Assembly: GCF_008973485.1 (NCBI RefSeq)
Contig: NZ_CP031223.1
Coordinates: 2,480,001-2,544,000 of the forward strand
Length of the DNA: 64,000 nt
Direction: 5' to 3'
Source: Psychrobacillus glaciei
GTDB taxonomy: Bacteria > Bacillota > Bacilli > Bacillales_A > Planococcaceae
Shown here in pieces: positions 1 to 8,833 of the stretch; within the stretch, counting starts at the first letter, position 1, and each line of letters begins with the position of its first letter. Made by a program: the position numbers and the translations under genes. Under the pieces are notes generated by a model. The model was given only the letters and a program-made list of their open reading frames with translations, ran no database searches and was not told the DNA's origin.

Positions 1-767
1 AAAGATTCCATAGAAATAACGATTAAGTTTCGACCATCAGCAAGACCAAACATTTTGGCATTAGGTTCCGCCTGATTTGATCGAACATAGTTATTTACCT
101 CCACAAGTTCACTACCATCTGCAAGCGCTCTTTGTGCATGCGATTTCGATTGAATATATAGATCATATAAATGGTAGTTGTATGGTCCTAAATTTTTCAC
201 TAACATTTCTCTATCAAAACTTCTCGTAAGAAGTTGTGGTCTTTCGATTTCAGACAAACCTAAATTTAAAAACAACACTGCTGCAGCTAGGACAAAATAT
301 GCTCTTCTAACAGCTGGTTTAACAAGTGAAATTTTCTGACCAATTTTTAACCATTTTAAAGCAATGATAAGAATTGCAACATCTGTAAAATAGAAAATAT
401 CTGTAAAATTAATACTAGATTTAGCAGAGTTTCCTAAATCGCTAAAGTTATTTGTCTGAAACAATACCGGAATTGTAATAAAATCCGTAAAAAATCGATA
501 AAAAACTACATTGACATATAACACTATTGATAGAATGATGCTTGTTATAACAATATATCTATTTCTAGCTTTTGCACCCTTGAAAAATAGTGATAGCCCA
601 AAAATAAACAAAAGAAAACTAAGCGGATTTATAAATAATATAAATTGTTGCATTATATTCTCTATTTTCAAGTCAAAGCTTGTATGATAAACCACATAGG
701 TTTTAATCCAAGTAGCCACAATAGCAATTACAAGAATTGAATGTGTCGGCCAGTTTTTCTTCATCAT
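1..767 (-). CDS. ltaS: Lipoteichoic acid synthase family protein (LtaS/YqgS type), N-terminal part
   Basis: The gene runs off the left edge, leaving 255 complete codons from the N-terminus. LtaS-family enzymes polymerise glycerol phosphate from phosphatidylglycerol onto a membrane anchor, outside the cell. The visible part has the family's five hydrophobic helices, with the typical opening WIKTYVVYHTSFDL and a conserved FINPLSFLLFIFG. It then reaches the start of the extracellular sulfatase-like domain (NLIVISMES), where E254 matches the Mn ligand Glu of LtaS. The catalytic Thr lies outside the window. The start ATG at 767 has GGAGG eight bases upstream; a second ATG follows directly. Next to yqgQ and yqgN the position fits the yqgS paralogue of B. 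subtilis, but which paralogue it is remains inference. Confidence 0.85.
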   Translation of the reverse strand, partial: MMKKNWPTHSILVIAIVATWIKTYVVYHTSFDLKIENIMQQFILFINPLSFLLFIFGLSLFFKGAKARNRYIVITSIILSIVLYVNVVFYRFFTDFITIPVLFQTNNFSDLGNSAKSSINFTDIFYFTDVAILIIALKWLKIGQKISLVKPAVRRAYFVLAAAVLFLNLGLSEIERPQLLTRSFDREMLVKNLGPYNYHLYDLYIQSKSHAQRALADGSELVEVNNYVRSNQAEPNAKMFGLADGRNLIVISMES

Positions 768-987
768 GCCTACATCCTCCCCTCTTTACACTTTTTATAA
801 TATGAGAAAAAGTAACAGAGTATATCTTAATCCTTTCTTTACAATAAATCAACAGAGATAAAATGGTTAAACTATATAATTTTTCACATGTATTATTTTC
901 ATACCCATTATTAGACGGCTGTAAACAAAGGAAGTTTCATTTTATAAAAAAAAGAAAAGCAACAGATAAGAATGAATCCGTCGCTCG

Positions 988-1182
988 TTATCTTTTATAT
1001 TTATTTTGCTCTTGCCTTACTATCAATATCGCAATCTGAAAGTCCTTTGCTTCGATCATTTGCATCTTATATAATTCTTTTATTTCATCTTCCATCATTT
1101 CTAAGTCCGCTAAACGATCTTTCGTATATATATATATTCCAAATCGTTTTAAAAGTTGCATTACATCATATACTGTTTTCAT
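988..1182 (-). CDS. yqgQ: YqgQ family protein (DUF910)
   Basis: Small 64-residue soluble protein of the YqgQ family. It has the typical pattern YDVMQLLKRFG, then IYTKDRLADLEMMEDEIKEL, and a predicted helical, charged C-terminus. The function of the family is unknown; B. subtilis YqgQ has been described as a possible single-strand nucleic-acid binder. It starts four bases after the yqgN stop, and its ribosome site (GAAGAGGT) lies inside the last yqgN codons, so the two genes are probably co-transcribed and translationally coupled. The rhomboid and glucokinase genes that flank yqgQ in B. subtilis are absent here. The family assignment is from sequence pattern and synteny. Confidence 0.75.
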   Translation of the reverse strand: MKTVYDVMQLLKRFGIYIYTKDRLADLEMMEDEIKELYKMQMIEAKDFQIAILIVRQEQNKYKR

Positions 1183-1186
1183 CTAA

Positions 1187-1768
1187 TTATACCTCTTCAC
1201 GATTTAATTGACATGGAATTATTTGACAATTAGTAATTATTTTATTCACTGGCAAGTCAAAGTTGCCTCGCTCCACAGCTTCACACACTTGAAAATCAAA
1301 TGCTAGAGAAATTGTTTGACCGTAATATGCAGATAAAAACCGATCATAATACCCTCCTCCATAACCAATTCGATAACCAGTTGGTTCATATACAATGCCA
1401 GGCACAACAAGCAAATCAATATTATTAGGATATACAGATGTTGTTAAAAGCGGATTAGGCTCTAATAACTGCATATAAACTGTTTCTAATTGTTTAAAAC
1501 TTTCCAACTTATAAAAAGTCATAGTTCGATCTTTAGGGTTACATTTAGGAACTACCACAGTTTTTCCTATCTCCCAAAGCTTCTTTATTATTCCTTCCGT
1601 GTCCACTTCTGGAAAAGCGGAGATGGTTAAGCCGATGGTGGATGCTTGGTTGACATCTTCTTCAATAAGAAAGCGATTTTTTATCTGTTCTGAGTATGTA
1701 TGATATAATTTGTTGTCTAGTGTTGCTAGTCTAGTTTTCATTTCATCTCGTACTTCTTTTTTCGTCAT
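1187..1768 (-). CDS. yqgN: 5-formyltetrahydrofolate cyclo-ligase
   Basis: Converts 5-formyl-THF to 5,10-methenyl-THF with ATP, returning the stored folate form to one-carbon metabolism in the cytoplasm. The hallmark C-terminal motif GYRIGYGGGYYDRFL is at residues 131-145, and VVPKCNP near 72-78 fits the substrate/ATP region. Length is 193 aa, normal for the family. An upstream in-frame start would add residues overlapping rpmG and its terminator. ATG 1768 (MTKKEVRDEM) has a clear GGAGGGG ribosome site eight bases away and is chosen. It lies after rpmG and before yqgQ, the same order as in B. subtilis. Confidence 0.92.
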   Translation of the reverse strand: MTKKEVRDEMKTRLATLDNKLYHTYSEQIKNRFLIEEDVNQASTIGLTISAFPEVDTEGIIKKLWEIGKTVVVPKCNPKDRTMTFYKLESFKQLETVYMQLLEPNPLLTTSVYPNNIDLLVVPGIVYEPTGYRIGYGGGYYDRFLSAYYGQTISLAFDFQVCEAVERGNFDLPVNKIITNCQIIPCQLNREEV

Positions 1769-1794
1769 GCCTTCCCCTCCATATAATTCCATAG

Positions 1795-1826
1795 AAAAAA
1801 ACCAAAACCGAAATTGGTTTTGGTTT
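1795..1826 (-). terminator. Rho-independent terminator after rpmG
   Basis: On the minus strand an 11-bp stem AAACCAAAACC / GGTTTTGGTTT closes a short loop and runs directly into a T tract. It sits between the rpmG stop and the yqgN ribosome site, so yqgN is probably expressed by read-through or its own promoter. Confidence 0.85.
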
Positions 1827-1832
1827 AAGTTA

Positions 1833-1982
1833 TTATTTAGTTTCTCTATGAAGAGTCGATTTCTTTTCACGTGAGCAATATTTTTTAAGTTCAAGACGTT
1901 CTGGATTGTTACGCTTGTTTTTCTTAGAAATATAGTTGCGCTCTCCGCAATCTGTACAAGCTAATGTAATATTAACGCGCAT
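1833..1982 (-). CDS. rpmG: 50S ribosomal protein L33
   Basis: L33 is a small protein of the large ribosomal subunit near the E site. The 49-residue product starting [15 protein letters not shown] and ending TLHRETK matches the Bacillus RpmGA type in length and sequence. It keeps the first zinc-ribbon pair (C9, C12) and C36, but the fourth Cys is replaced (CSRE), so it is a degenerate, probably non-zinc form. A longer reading frame exists, but ATG 1982 is the family start and has GGGAGGG upstream. An extended -10 promoter lies 70 bases upstream. L33 paralogues are often tuned to zinc supply, which is notable given the zur locus in this window. Confidence 0.93.
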   Translation of the reverse strand: MRVNITLACTDCGERNYISKKNKRNNPERLELKKYCSREKKSTLHRETK

Positions 1983-2048
1983 GGTTGTCCCTCCCACTCT
2001 TTTACAGGATGAAATATAAAATCTGAGCATGATTTATACGACTAATCC

Positions 2049-2057
2049 ATTATAGCA
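2049..2057 (-). promoter_or_regulatory. Extended -10 promoter for rpmG
   Basis: On the minus strand TGCTATAAT is a perfect extended -10 (TGn plus TATAAT), about 67 bases before the rpmG ATG. The -35 region is poor, as expected for an extended -10 promoter. Confidence 0.6.
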
Positions 2058-2121
2058 TATAAACAAATAAAATCCACAGTTTAAGAAAAGAATTTTTTCA
2101 AATTTTTTTGGGATATGTTAG

Positions 2122-2127
2122 TATAAT
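2122..2127 (+). promoter_or_regulatory. Probable -10 box for the 2160-2993 gene pair
   Basis: A perfect TATAAT sits 33 bases before ATG 2160 and about 70 bases from the divergent rpmG -10. No good -35 is seen at 16-18 bases, so support is moderate. Confidence 0.45.
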
Positions 2128-2159
2128 AAGAGGAAGTTATTAAGTAAGAGGTGAATATT

Positions 2160-2510
2160 ATGGACTACTCAATCATCATTATGGTTATCGGTATTATATT
2201 AATTATTGTTTCATTTTTCGTAAAAGATTCTGTCAAGAAAATGGAGACAGAAATGGAAGACCTCTCTTTTACATTATATCAAGAAACAAGTGCTCTAAAA
2301 AGGAGACTAAAAATGGTAGAAGAAGAATTATTAATGGAACCAACCAAAATAGCTCTACCCGCAAAACAAAAAACAAAATCTGTCATTCATGACATTATAA
2401 AAAGCCAAGTACTGGAATTACACAAACAAGGTTATTCTTTACCAGAAATAAGCAAAAGATCCTCCTTAACTGTTGAAGAAGTGAAATCAGTTATAGGCGG
2501 TGGAAAATAA
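2160..2510 (+). CDS. Membrane-anchored protein with coiled coil and HTH-like C-terminus
   Basis: Not recognised by name. The 116-residue product has one N-terminal membrane helix (about residues 3-22), a charged helical segment (about 25-60) that looks like a coiled coil, and a C-terminal stretch with a helix-turn-helix-like pattern (VLELHKQGYSLPEISKRSSL, then TVEEVKSVI). The last part resembles small resolvase or sigma-like HTH tails, suggesting a membrane-tethered DNA-binding or partner-binding protein; this is inference. A GTG at 2151 is in frame, but it is part of the AAGAGGTG ribosome site, so ATG 2160 is chosen. The stop codon abuts the ATG of the next gene, so the two form an operon. 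Confidence 0.75.
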   Translation: MDYSIIIMVIGIILIIVSFFVKDSVKKMETEMEDLSFTLYQETSALKRRLKMVEEELLMEPTKIALPAKQKTKSVIHDIIKSQVLELHKQGYSLPEISKRSSLTVEEVKSVIGGGK

Positions 2511-2993
2511 ATGAAGAGAGCATCCATCCGTTCATTGGGCATTGGGTTATTTCTTGCTGGTGCCGTATTTCAAATTCAACATCTATCCATATCAGGTGAA
2601 ATTAAATCCTCGCATGCGATAAATGAAGGAGCATATGATAAGTCCCAAGCAGAATTGAAAATTGTTAAGCAACAGCTTGCTCAGCTCCAACTAAACTTAG
2701 AGAACGTAAAAAAAGAAAACAGTACAGTAGTTAACGCAAAAAATGAGGAAAAAGAAGATAAAGAATCCCCTTCTAAAAAAAGCACTTCTAATTCTATTTT
2801 AATAGTGCAACCTGGCATGAATTCAAGAGAGATTAGTTCCGAATTAGAAAGCACTGGTATCATTCAAAATAAACAAGATTTTGAAGACTATTTAGATGCC
2901 CAGAATTTAACTGGGCGCATTCAAATCGGGGAATATGAATTGGATTCTTCTTTGACGATGAAACAAATTGCTGAAAAAATTACGAAAAAATAA
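2511..2993 (+). CDS. Membrane-anchored protein with MltG/YceG-like C-terminal domain
   Basis: A 160-residue protein with a short N-terminal membrane helix or signal anchor (about residues 8-24), a helical coiled-coil region (about 42-72), a charged low-complexity linker, and a C-terminal domain (about 96-160). That domain has the pattern LIVQPGMNSREISSELESTG, then FEDYLDAQNLTGRIQIGEYEL and SLTMKQIAEKIT, which resembles the LysM-like substrate-recognition subdomain of endolytic transglycosylase MltG. The catalytic part of MltG is missing, so a role in binding peptidoglycan is more likely than cleavage (inference). It starts directly after the preceding stop (TAAATG), and its own stop is the first base of a dispersed repeat. 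Confidence 0.75.
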   Translation: MKRASIRSLGIGLFLAGAVFQIQHLSISGEIKSSHAINEGAYDKSQAELKIVKQQLAQLQLNLENVKKENSTVVNAKNEEKEDKESPSKKSTSNSILIVQPGMNSREISSELESTGIIQNKQDFEDYLDAQNLTGRIQIGEYELDSSLTMKQIAEKITKK

Positions 2994-3165
2994 GAAAAAC
3001 GGAAACATCCTTTAAGTGCATCTTGTCTTTACTGTTTCCAGAGTGCTTTGGGCGAAACATCACCTACACTAATAACGTTAGAGTAATGGATCGTGAAGTG
3101 ACTGCGTCACTGCACGATTTATTTTTTCTGTAATCTTGTGGCGGATGTTTGTCCGTCTCCCTTTT
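2991..3165 (+). repeat. Dispersed modular repeat, copy A (truncated)
   Basis: First of seven related + strand copies. It begins TAAGAAAAAC, with the TAA also being the stop codon of the gene before. It carries the shared blocks CCTTTAAGTGCATCTTGTC, GTGCTTTGG, ACACTA, a hairpin ATCGTG..AGTGAC / GTCACTG.CACGAT followed by TTATTTTTT, and TAATCTTGTGGCGGATGTTT. It ends after the GTCCGTC block and lacks the second half. The hairpin and T run probably terminate the + strand operon. The rest of the gap up to 3281 shows only a weak hairpin near 3245-3268. Confidence 0.8.
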
Positions 3166-3281
3166 GTATTAGTTGAAATCAAGGTACTTTTGATTTGGAT
3201 AATTAAAGACAAGATCCTCGCCTACTTATATTCACATGTTCAAGTGATAACTTACAAGTAAATCACAATAATAAAGATACA

Positions 3282-5264
3282 TTAAAGAGACTTCAATAGA
3301 ACATCTACAGCTTCTTTAATATCTTTTTCACGAATAATTTCCATAACATCACGTTCAGTAAGGTCAGATTGCAAACCGGTAGCTTTCTTTCCATTAAAAT
3401 CTACATTCACCTCAGTACCTTTACTAATATCTAGTGTATATGTTTGACCATTGACCTCTTGATTATAGGAAAAAGAACCGAGATATTCTAGATTTTCATG
3501 ATAATTAAGCTGATATGTCATCCCATTAACTTGGATTGGCTTTTCTATTTGCCCATCATCATATTTTTCTCCTATGTCCTTCTTTATAGAAATGTGTAAA
3601 GTATTATTAGGATATTGTTTCTGTAAGTAATATTTTAATGAAATGTATTGAATGTCTTCCTTCGATATTTCTTTCTCATATATTTTATCTGCTTCTAAAC
3701 TAAATACATCTATTTCTTCATCATTGGAATTAAACACCATGATTTCTTTTAAGTTATATTCTTTAAAAGTATTCTTATATTTAATATCCGGATATAAAAA
3801 AGAAAATTCTTTTAAATTATTGAATGTGTAAAACTGATGATCTATCAATCTATAGTGATCTAGATTTTCACTATTTTTCGAGATAACGACTTTATATTCA
3901 TTGTATTTCAGCTTTTCTTTTTCTTTTTCATACATTTTTTCCATCTCTTTAAATTCCTCTAATTCAGCCTCAGAAAACTCCTCATTTGAATAGACAACTT
4001 CCTTGTATTCATATGTTCTGTTGTCATGGTTAATCACAAATTGGGCTACCACTTCACTAACCTGCTCTAAAAACGGAAAGTTAATCTTATCTATTGTATC
4101 TGATGGACTATGTATGAAATCCATTATTTTCTGACTTCCTAGACTTACTGCATTTATATTTTTAGATAAAAACGAAGCGTAATCGCTTACAAGCCCCTGC
4201 GAAGTATCAACTTCCACTGGTAAGTCATTATTCTTAAAGTGAATAGTTACATCATCTAGCAATTCCTGCATCGCTTCCTCTCCACCGGCAAGGAGTTCAA
4301 TGGGGGCGTCATATATAGCATCTAGGTTAACATTAATAAGATGTTTATACTCCTTTTTCAATATATCCGTATAGTGCTTACTACCTTGTAAACCTGATTC
4401 TTCGCCATTGAAAGCTACAATCACAATATCCTTTTGAAATTTACCATTCTTTTCAGTGTATTTACTTAGCTTTTTCGCTACATCCAGTAAAATAGCCACT
4501 CCTGATGCATTATCAATAGCACCTCGATAAACCGTGTCGTTCACTTTTCCTACATGGTCAAAATGAGCGGAGAGCACAACTGCATTCGTTGAATCATTCC
4601 CAGGAATTTTGCCTACAACATTATAAGCTTGAATTTCCTCCAACTCGGCACGACTTGTTATTTCCAGTTGCCCTTTAGATTCTTTCTTTAACATTTCATA
4701 TGTGTCTTTATTTATTTGAATAAATGGTTTTTTCATATTGTTTACATTTAACATTCTTTTAAAAGAGTCTTCCACAAGCAATATCCCTGAAACTTTGTCG
4801 TGTACCTGTTCAAAATTTTCTCGATTTTCCAACACAATAAAGGAATTCTCTAGTTCTGGATCATGGATATCAAACGTAAATGGAAAACTCTCCTTATAAT
4901 TTGTGAAACCAGACCTTTCTAGAAAATCTATACCACGTTGAAGTTCAACTATTCTACCATCCTCGGTCTTTATGTTAATCTCAAATTTTATTTTTTCTGG
5001 ATCATAGTATTGATGAGGATAAGCCTGCAAATAATTATTTTCTTTAAACGGCACTAAACCAATTTCTTTAAACTTTTCTTCTATAAATTGAACAGCCCTA
5101 TTGTTACCTGTTGTGCCTGTCAATCTACCTTCCATTTCATCCGATGTAAAAACTTCAACAAAATCTTTTATATCATTATTTTCTTGATTCAATATTGCAA
5201 TATTGTCAGAACAACTACTTAAAAAGATTAATATAGCGATTAATGGTACGAATTTTTTTAACAT
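3282..5264 (-). CDS. M28 family metallopeptidase, lipoprotein
   Basis: Secreted, membrane-anchored zinc aminopeptidase. The signal peptide ends in the lipobox LSSC with C18 as the lipidated residue. The M28 catalytic domain (about 205-415) shows all expected ligands: H234 and D236 in SAHFDHVG, D251 in AIDNASG, E288/E289 in FNGEESGL, D315 in NLDAIYD and H385 in FIHSPSDTIDK. Before it, about 130-200 looks like a PA-type insert. The last about 240 residues have no domain I recognise; they are Lys/Glu-rich with predicted beta content and may bind substrate or cell wall. ATG 5264 has AGGAAGGTGG upstream. The gene is monocistronic between repeat copy A and the pho terminator. Substrate unknown. Confidence 0.88.
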   Translation of the reverse strand: MLKKFVPLIAILIFLSSCSDNIAILNQENNDIKDFVEVFTSDEMEGRLTGTTGNNRAVQFIEEKFKEIGLVPFKENNYLQAYPHQYYDPEKIKFEINIKTEDGRIVELQRGIDFLERSGFTNYKESFPFTFDIHDPELENSFIVLENRENFEQVHDKVSGILLVEDSFKRMLNVNNMKKPFIQINKDTYEMLKKESKGQLEITSRAELEEIQAYNVVGKIPGNDSTNAVVLSAHFDHVGKVNDTVYRGAIDNASGVAILLDVAKKLSKYTEKNGKFQKDIVIVAFNGEESGLQGSKHYTDILKKEYKHLINVNLDAIYDAPIELLAGGEEAMQELLDDVTIHFKNNDLPVEVDTSQGLVSDYASFLSKNINAVSLGSQKIMDFIHSPSDTIDKINFPFLEQVSEVVAQFVINHDNRTYEYKEVVYSNEEFSEAELEEFKEMEKMYEKEKEKLKYNEYKVVISKNSENLDHYRLIDHQFYTFNNLKEFSFLYPDIKYKNTFKEYNLKEIMVFNSNDEEIDVFSLEADKIYEKEISKEDIQYISLKYYLQKQYPNNTLHISIKKDIGEKYDDGQIEKPIQVNGMTYQLNYHENLEYLGSFSYNQEVNGQTYTLDISKGTEVNVDFNGKKATGLQSDLTERDVMEIIREKDIKEAVDVLLKSL

Positions 5265-5420
5265 ACGGATCCACCTTCCTCTAAAATCTCATAAATTACC
5301 ACATATTAGTAATTATATAATTAGGAAAATATAAATACAATGGATATATTGACATTTTTCCCAGTTTTTTTAGATAATTATAATATTACAGAAACATTTT
5401 TTTGCGGTTAGTCTAAAGAG

Positions 5421-5460
5421 AAAAAAGGCAGTCTCAAAAGTTTTCACTTTCGGACAGCCT
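5421..5460 (-). terminator. Terminator of the pst-phoU operon
   Basis: Minus-strand hairpin AGGCTGTC..GACTGCCT, one mismatch in the stem, followed by TTTTTTCTC, starting seven bases after the phoU stop. It is a typical Firmicutes operon terminator. Confidence 0.8.
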
Positions 5461-5466
5461 CTATTC

Positions 5467-6126
5467 TTAATTATTCAATTCATAATGCTTTCCTTTTAAT
5501 AAAAACAATACTCGCTCTGCCATATTTGTCGCATGATCCGCCGATCTTTCCAAATAACGACATACGAATGAGAGTTGTGTAATTTGACTAAGTTGTGCTG
5601 GTTGCTCTACTCCAACAGATAGAAGTGTTTTAATCGCATGACCATACATTGCATCTATTTCATCATCTAGTTTTGCAATTTTCTTTGCTTCCTCGATATC
5701 TTCATTCATAAAAGCGTCTAAAATCTGCTTTAACATTGCAATTGTTTTAACACGCATTTCATCTAATAAGTGAATCGGAGCAATATGCTCGTCTTTTCCA
5801 ATTCTAATTGTTTCTTTTGCAATATTTACAGCATAATCACCAATTCGTTCCATATCCGATGCTGCTTTTATCAGTACCATTAATCTTCGTAAATCAGTAG
5901 CTACAGGTTGTTGTTTGGCAATAAGTAAAATAACCCGGTCATTAATTTCTTCATCCATTCGATTAATATGGATATCATTATTAATAACTGTAAGGGCACC
6001 TTCAATATCGCTTGCTAATAAATAATCTATGGATTCATTTAGTGTATTAATGGCCATATTACTTAATTCAAGCATCAAATTCTGCACTTGATGCAATTCC
6101 GCGTTGAATTTCTCTCTACCTACCAT
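5467..6126 (-). CDS. phoU: Phosphate signalling protein PhoU
   Basis: PhoU links the Pst transporter to the PhoR sensor and restrains phosphate uptake; it acts at the membrane as a metal-binding helical bundle. The 219-residue product has the two tandem three-helix repeats with DIHINRMDEEINDR and SDMERIGDYAVNIAKE in the first and KLDDEIDAMYGHAI and YLERSADHATNMAERV in the second, the last two being the usual metal-cluster motifs. A longer frame overlaps pstB, but ATG 6126 (MVGREKFNAEL) is the family start and has AAAGGAG upstream. It is the last gene of pstSCAB-phoU. B. subtilis itself lacks phoU in its pst operon, so this arrangement differs. Confidence 0.95.
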   Translation of the reverse strand: MVGREKFNAELHQVQNLMLELSNMAINTLNESIDYLLASDIEGALTVINNDIHINRMDEEINDRVILLIAKQQPVATDLRRLMVLIKAASDMERIGDYAVNIAKETIRIGKDEHIAPIHLLDEMRVKTIAMLKQILDAFMNEDIEEAKKIAKLDDEIDAMYGHAIKTLLSVGVEQPAQLSQITQLSFVCRYLERSADHATNMAERVLFLLKGKHYELNN

Positions 6127-6145
6127 CTTTTTCCAACTCCTTTCG

Positions 6146-6946
6146 TCATCCGAAACGTCCTGAAATATAGTCTTCTGTTCGTTTATCTCTTGGTGTAGAA
6201 AAAATAACATCCGTTTGATCAAACTCCACCACTTCCCCGTTTAAGAAAAAGGCTGTTTTATCTGAAATACGAGCAGCTTGTTGCATATTATGCGTAACAA
6301 TTATAATAGAGTAATCCGTTTTCAATTCTTGAATTAGTTCTTCCACTTTAAGAGTAGATATTGGGTCAAGCGCTGATGTCGGTTCATCCATTAAAATGAC
6401 ATCAGGTTCTATCGCTAGACACCGAGCGATACAAATACGTTGTTGTTGACCGCCCGAAAGGCTGTATGCATTTGTGGTCAAACGATCTTTTACTTCATCC
6501 CAAATAGCTGCTCCTCGTAAACTTTTTTCTACAATTTCATCAAGTATCTTTTTGTTTTTAATACCGTGAATTCTTGGTCCATATGCAATATTATCGTAGA
6601 TTGACTTTGGAAATGGATTTGGCTTTTGGAAAACCATACCTACTTTCGTACGTAATTCTTCTACTCCGTAGTCCGCATCAAAGATATTACGTTCACGATA
6701 TAAAATTTTCCCCGATGTTTTAACAGTTGGTACTAATTCCACCATTCGATTTAATGTTTTAATATAAGTAGATTTACCACAACCAGATGGTCCAATAATG
6801 GCAGTTACTTCGTTTTCTTTAATCTGAAGGTCTATATTTTTTAAAGCGTGGTGGTTCCCATACCATAAATTTAATTGTTGTGTACTGTAAACAGTATTCG
6901 ATAAATCTTCATTTACAACGGATGTATTTTCGATAACTTGTATCAT
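6146..6946 (-). CDS. pstB: Phosphate ABC transporter ATP-binding protein
   Basis: ATPase of the PstSCAB high-affinity phosphate importer, on the cytoplasmic face. Walker [10 protein letters not shown] is at 52-60, the signature LSGGQ at 163-167, Walker B ILMDEP at 184-189 and the switch His at 219. [11 protein letters not shown] and [12 protein letters not shown] are PstB-specific. Length 266 aa is slightly long because of an N-terminal extension of about 20 residues. ATG 6946 has GGGGGA upstream. Only one pstB is present, whereas B. subtilis has two in tandem. It lies 20 bases before phoU. Confidence 0.96.
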   Translation of the reverse strand: MIQVIENTSVVNEDLSNTVYSTQQLNLWYGNHHALKNIDLQIKENEVTAIIGPSGCGKSTYIKTLNRMVELVPTVKTSGKILYRERNIFDADYGVEELRTKVGMVFQKPNPFPKSIYDNIAYGPRIHGIKNKKILDEIVEKSLRGAAIWDEVKDRLTTNAYSLSGGQQQRICIARCLAIEPDVILMDEPTSALDPISTLKVEELIQELKTDYSIIIVTHNMQQAARISDKTAFFLNGEVVEFDQTDVIFSTPRDKRTEDYISGRFG

Positions 6947-6973
6947 CTTTTTTCCCCCAGCTCCAAAATTAGT

Positions 6974-7852
6974 TTAGTACCTTTTTTGAAATTTATTTCG
7001 AATAAGAACGGCAATTGAGTTCATGATTAATAAAAACATCATTAATACAAGAATCCCCGCAGCAGCGACATGTTGAAATTCTGCTTGTGGTCTTTTAGAC
7101 CAATCATAAATTTGCATTGGTAGTGCAGTGAATTGGCTCAGCAAATTCTCCGGTAAAAACTGAATAATTACAGGTATACCGATTACTACTAGAGGAGCCG
7201 TTTCCCCAACTGCACGTGACAGGGCCAAAATTGCACCAGTTAAAATTCCGGGAATAGCAGAAGGCAAGACAACTCTCGTGATCGTTTGCCATTTTGTTGC
7301 ACCCATTCCATATGAAGCTTCCCGAACATCTTTAGGTACTGAGCGAATTGCTTCTTGAGCACCAACGATTATTACAGGTAGTATCAATAAACTCATTGTA
7401 AATCCTGCAGCTAAAATACTATTTCCAAGGGATAAAGTACGAACGAAAATAGTCAAACCGAGTAATCCAAATACGACAGAAGGTACACCAGAAAGGTTTG
7501 AAATATTCATCCGAATAAAGTCATTGAGTTTGTTTTTCTTTGCATATTCCTCTAAATAAATTGCAGTACCTACACCTAATATTAACGAAACAGGTGCCAC
7601 AACACCCATTAACCATATGGAACCAACTAAAGCAGCCTTAATACCAGCCTTTGCAGGAAAACGAGAACCAAAATTCTTGAAAAATTCTGGTGTTAAATAG
7701 CCAATTCCTTGAGTAGTTATTCTGTAAAATAGAATGGCAAGTATGACTAATGCAAATAAAGTTGCGAAGAAAAATAGTGTTTTAAATACACGATTTGTAA
7801 TAAGTCGCCTATTCATTCTTTTTACTACTGATTCTTGATTTACATATTTCAT
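6974..7852 (-). CDS. pstA: Phosphate ABC transporter permease PstA
   Basis: Second membrane subunit of PstSCAB, forming the phosphate channel with PstC. The 292-residue product has six membrane helices, the YLEEYAKKN motif shared by PstA proteins, and the coupling-helix EAA loop REASYGMGATKWQTITRVVL. A longer frame runs into pstC; ATG 7852 (MKYVNQES) has GGGAGGA upstream and follows the pstC stop by one base (TAAGATG), so it is chosen. The tight spacing indicates translational coupling. Confidence 0.95.
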   Translation of the reverse strand: MKYVNQESVVKRMNRRLITNRVFKTLFFFATLFALVILAILFYRITTQGIGYLTPEFFKNFGSRFPAKAGIKAALVGSIWLMGVVAPVSLILGVGTAIYLEEYAKKNKLNDFIRMNISNLSGVPSVVFGLLGLTIFVRTLSLGNSILAAGFTMSLLILPVIIVGAQEAIRSVPKDVREASYGMGATKWQTITRVVLPSAIPGILTGAILALSRAVGETAPLVVIGIPVIIQFLPENLLSQFTALPMQIYDWSKRPQAEFQHVAAAGILVLMMFLLIMNSIAVLIRNKFQKRY

Positions 7853-7853
7853 C

Positions 7854-8801
7854 TTAATATTCCTCCCGATACTTTTTCGAAATAACGTGAGCAATAAAGT
7901 TCATCAATAGTGTAAATATGAACAAAGTAAATCCTACGGAATATATAGAGTAATAGATAGTCGTTCCATATCCCGCATCTCCAGACGACACCTGAACTAT
8001 ATATGCGGTCATTGTTTGAATAGAATCCGTCACATTAAAATCAAATTTTGGAGTAGAACCTCCAGCTAATGAAACAATCATCGTTTCCCCAATTGCACGT
8101 GATATAGCTAGTACAACGGAAGCAATAATTCCCGATAAAGCAGCTGGTAATACTACTTTTAAAGCAACCTCTAACTTGGTAGACCCCATTGCAAGTGCAC
8201 CTTCACGTATAGATTTAGGAACGGATGACATGGCGTCTTCTGATAACGATGCAATCATAGGTAAAATCATGATGCCTACAACAATACCTGGGCTTAATGC
8301 GTTGAATATTTTTAATCCAGGAATAATTTGTTGTAGTAACGGTGTTACAAAAGTTAAAGCAAAGAATCCATAAACGATTGTTGGTATACCTGCTAAAACT
8401 TCTAAAATTGGTTTAATAATTCTTCTAGTGTTATCACTTGCATACTCACTTAAAAATACAGCAGAAGCAATACCGAATGGAACAGCTACGATAATAGCAA
8501 TTAAAGTCACTTTTAAAGTTCCTGCTATTAAAGGAAGAATTCCAAATAGTTGTTCTGTATTAGCAAATGGAAACCATTCTGTTCCAAAAAGAAAATCTGT
8601 AATCCGAACTCTTGAAAAAAATATCCCTGTCTCCACGATTAGTGTAAAAACGATACCAAAAGTCGTTAACACGGATACAGAAGCAATAAGCAAAAGAATG
8701 ATTGGAATAATCTTTTCTATCATTTTCTTGTGTTTCTTATTGCTCGATTTTGCAATTAGTTCTTGTACTGATGAATGACCAGTTAACCTTTTTTGAGCCA
8801 T
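7854..8801 (-). CDS. pstC: Phosphate ABC transporter permease PstC
   Basis: First membrane subunit of the phosphate importer. The 315-residue product has six membrane helices after a basic N-terminus, FLFGTEWFP (a PstC signature), the YLxEYA-like FLSEYASDN, and the EAA loop REGALAMGSTKLEVALKVVL. The frame opens further upstream, but ATG 8801 (MAQKRLTGH) has GGGGGAG seven bases away. It follows pstS after a short gap that holds a hairpin, so its expression may be set below that of pstS. Confidence 0.95.
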   Translation of the reverse strand: MAQKRLTGHSSVQELIAKSSNKKHKKMIEKIIPIILLLIASVSVLTTFGIVFTLIVETGIFFSRVRITDFLFGTEWFPFANTEQLFGILPLIAGTLKVTLIAIIVAVPFGIASAVFLSEYASDNTRRIIKPILEVLAGIPTIVYGFFALTFVTPLLQQIIPGLKIFNALSPGIVVGIMILPMIASLSEDAMSSVPKSIREGALAMGSTKLEVALKVVLPAALSGIIASVVLAISRAIGETMIVSLAGGSTPKFDFNVTDSIQTMTAYIVQVSSGDAGYGTTIYYSIYSVGFTLFIFTLLMNFIAHVISKKYREEY

Positions 8802-8833
8802 AGTGACTCCCCCTTTTACCAAACGAAAGAAAA

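Noticed and set aside
3245-3268. Hairpin GTGAT..ATCAC considered as terminator of the M28 gene
   Set aside because: Imperfect stem without T run on the minus strand.
8428-8778. 116-codon + frame antisense to pstC
   Set aside because: Shadow frame of a well-supported permease gene.
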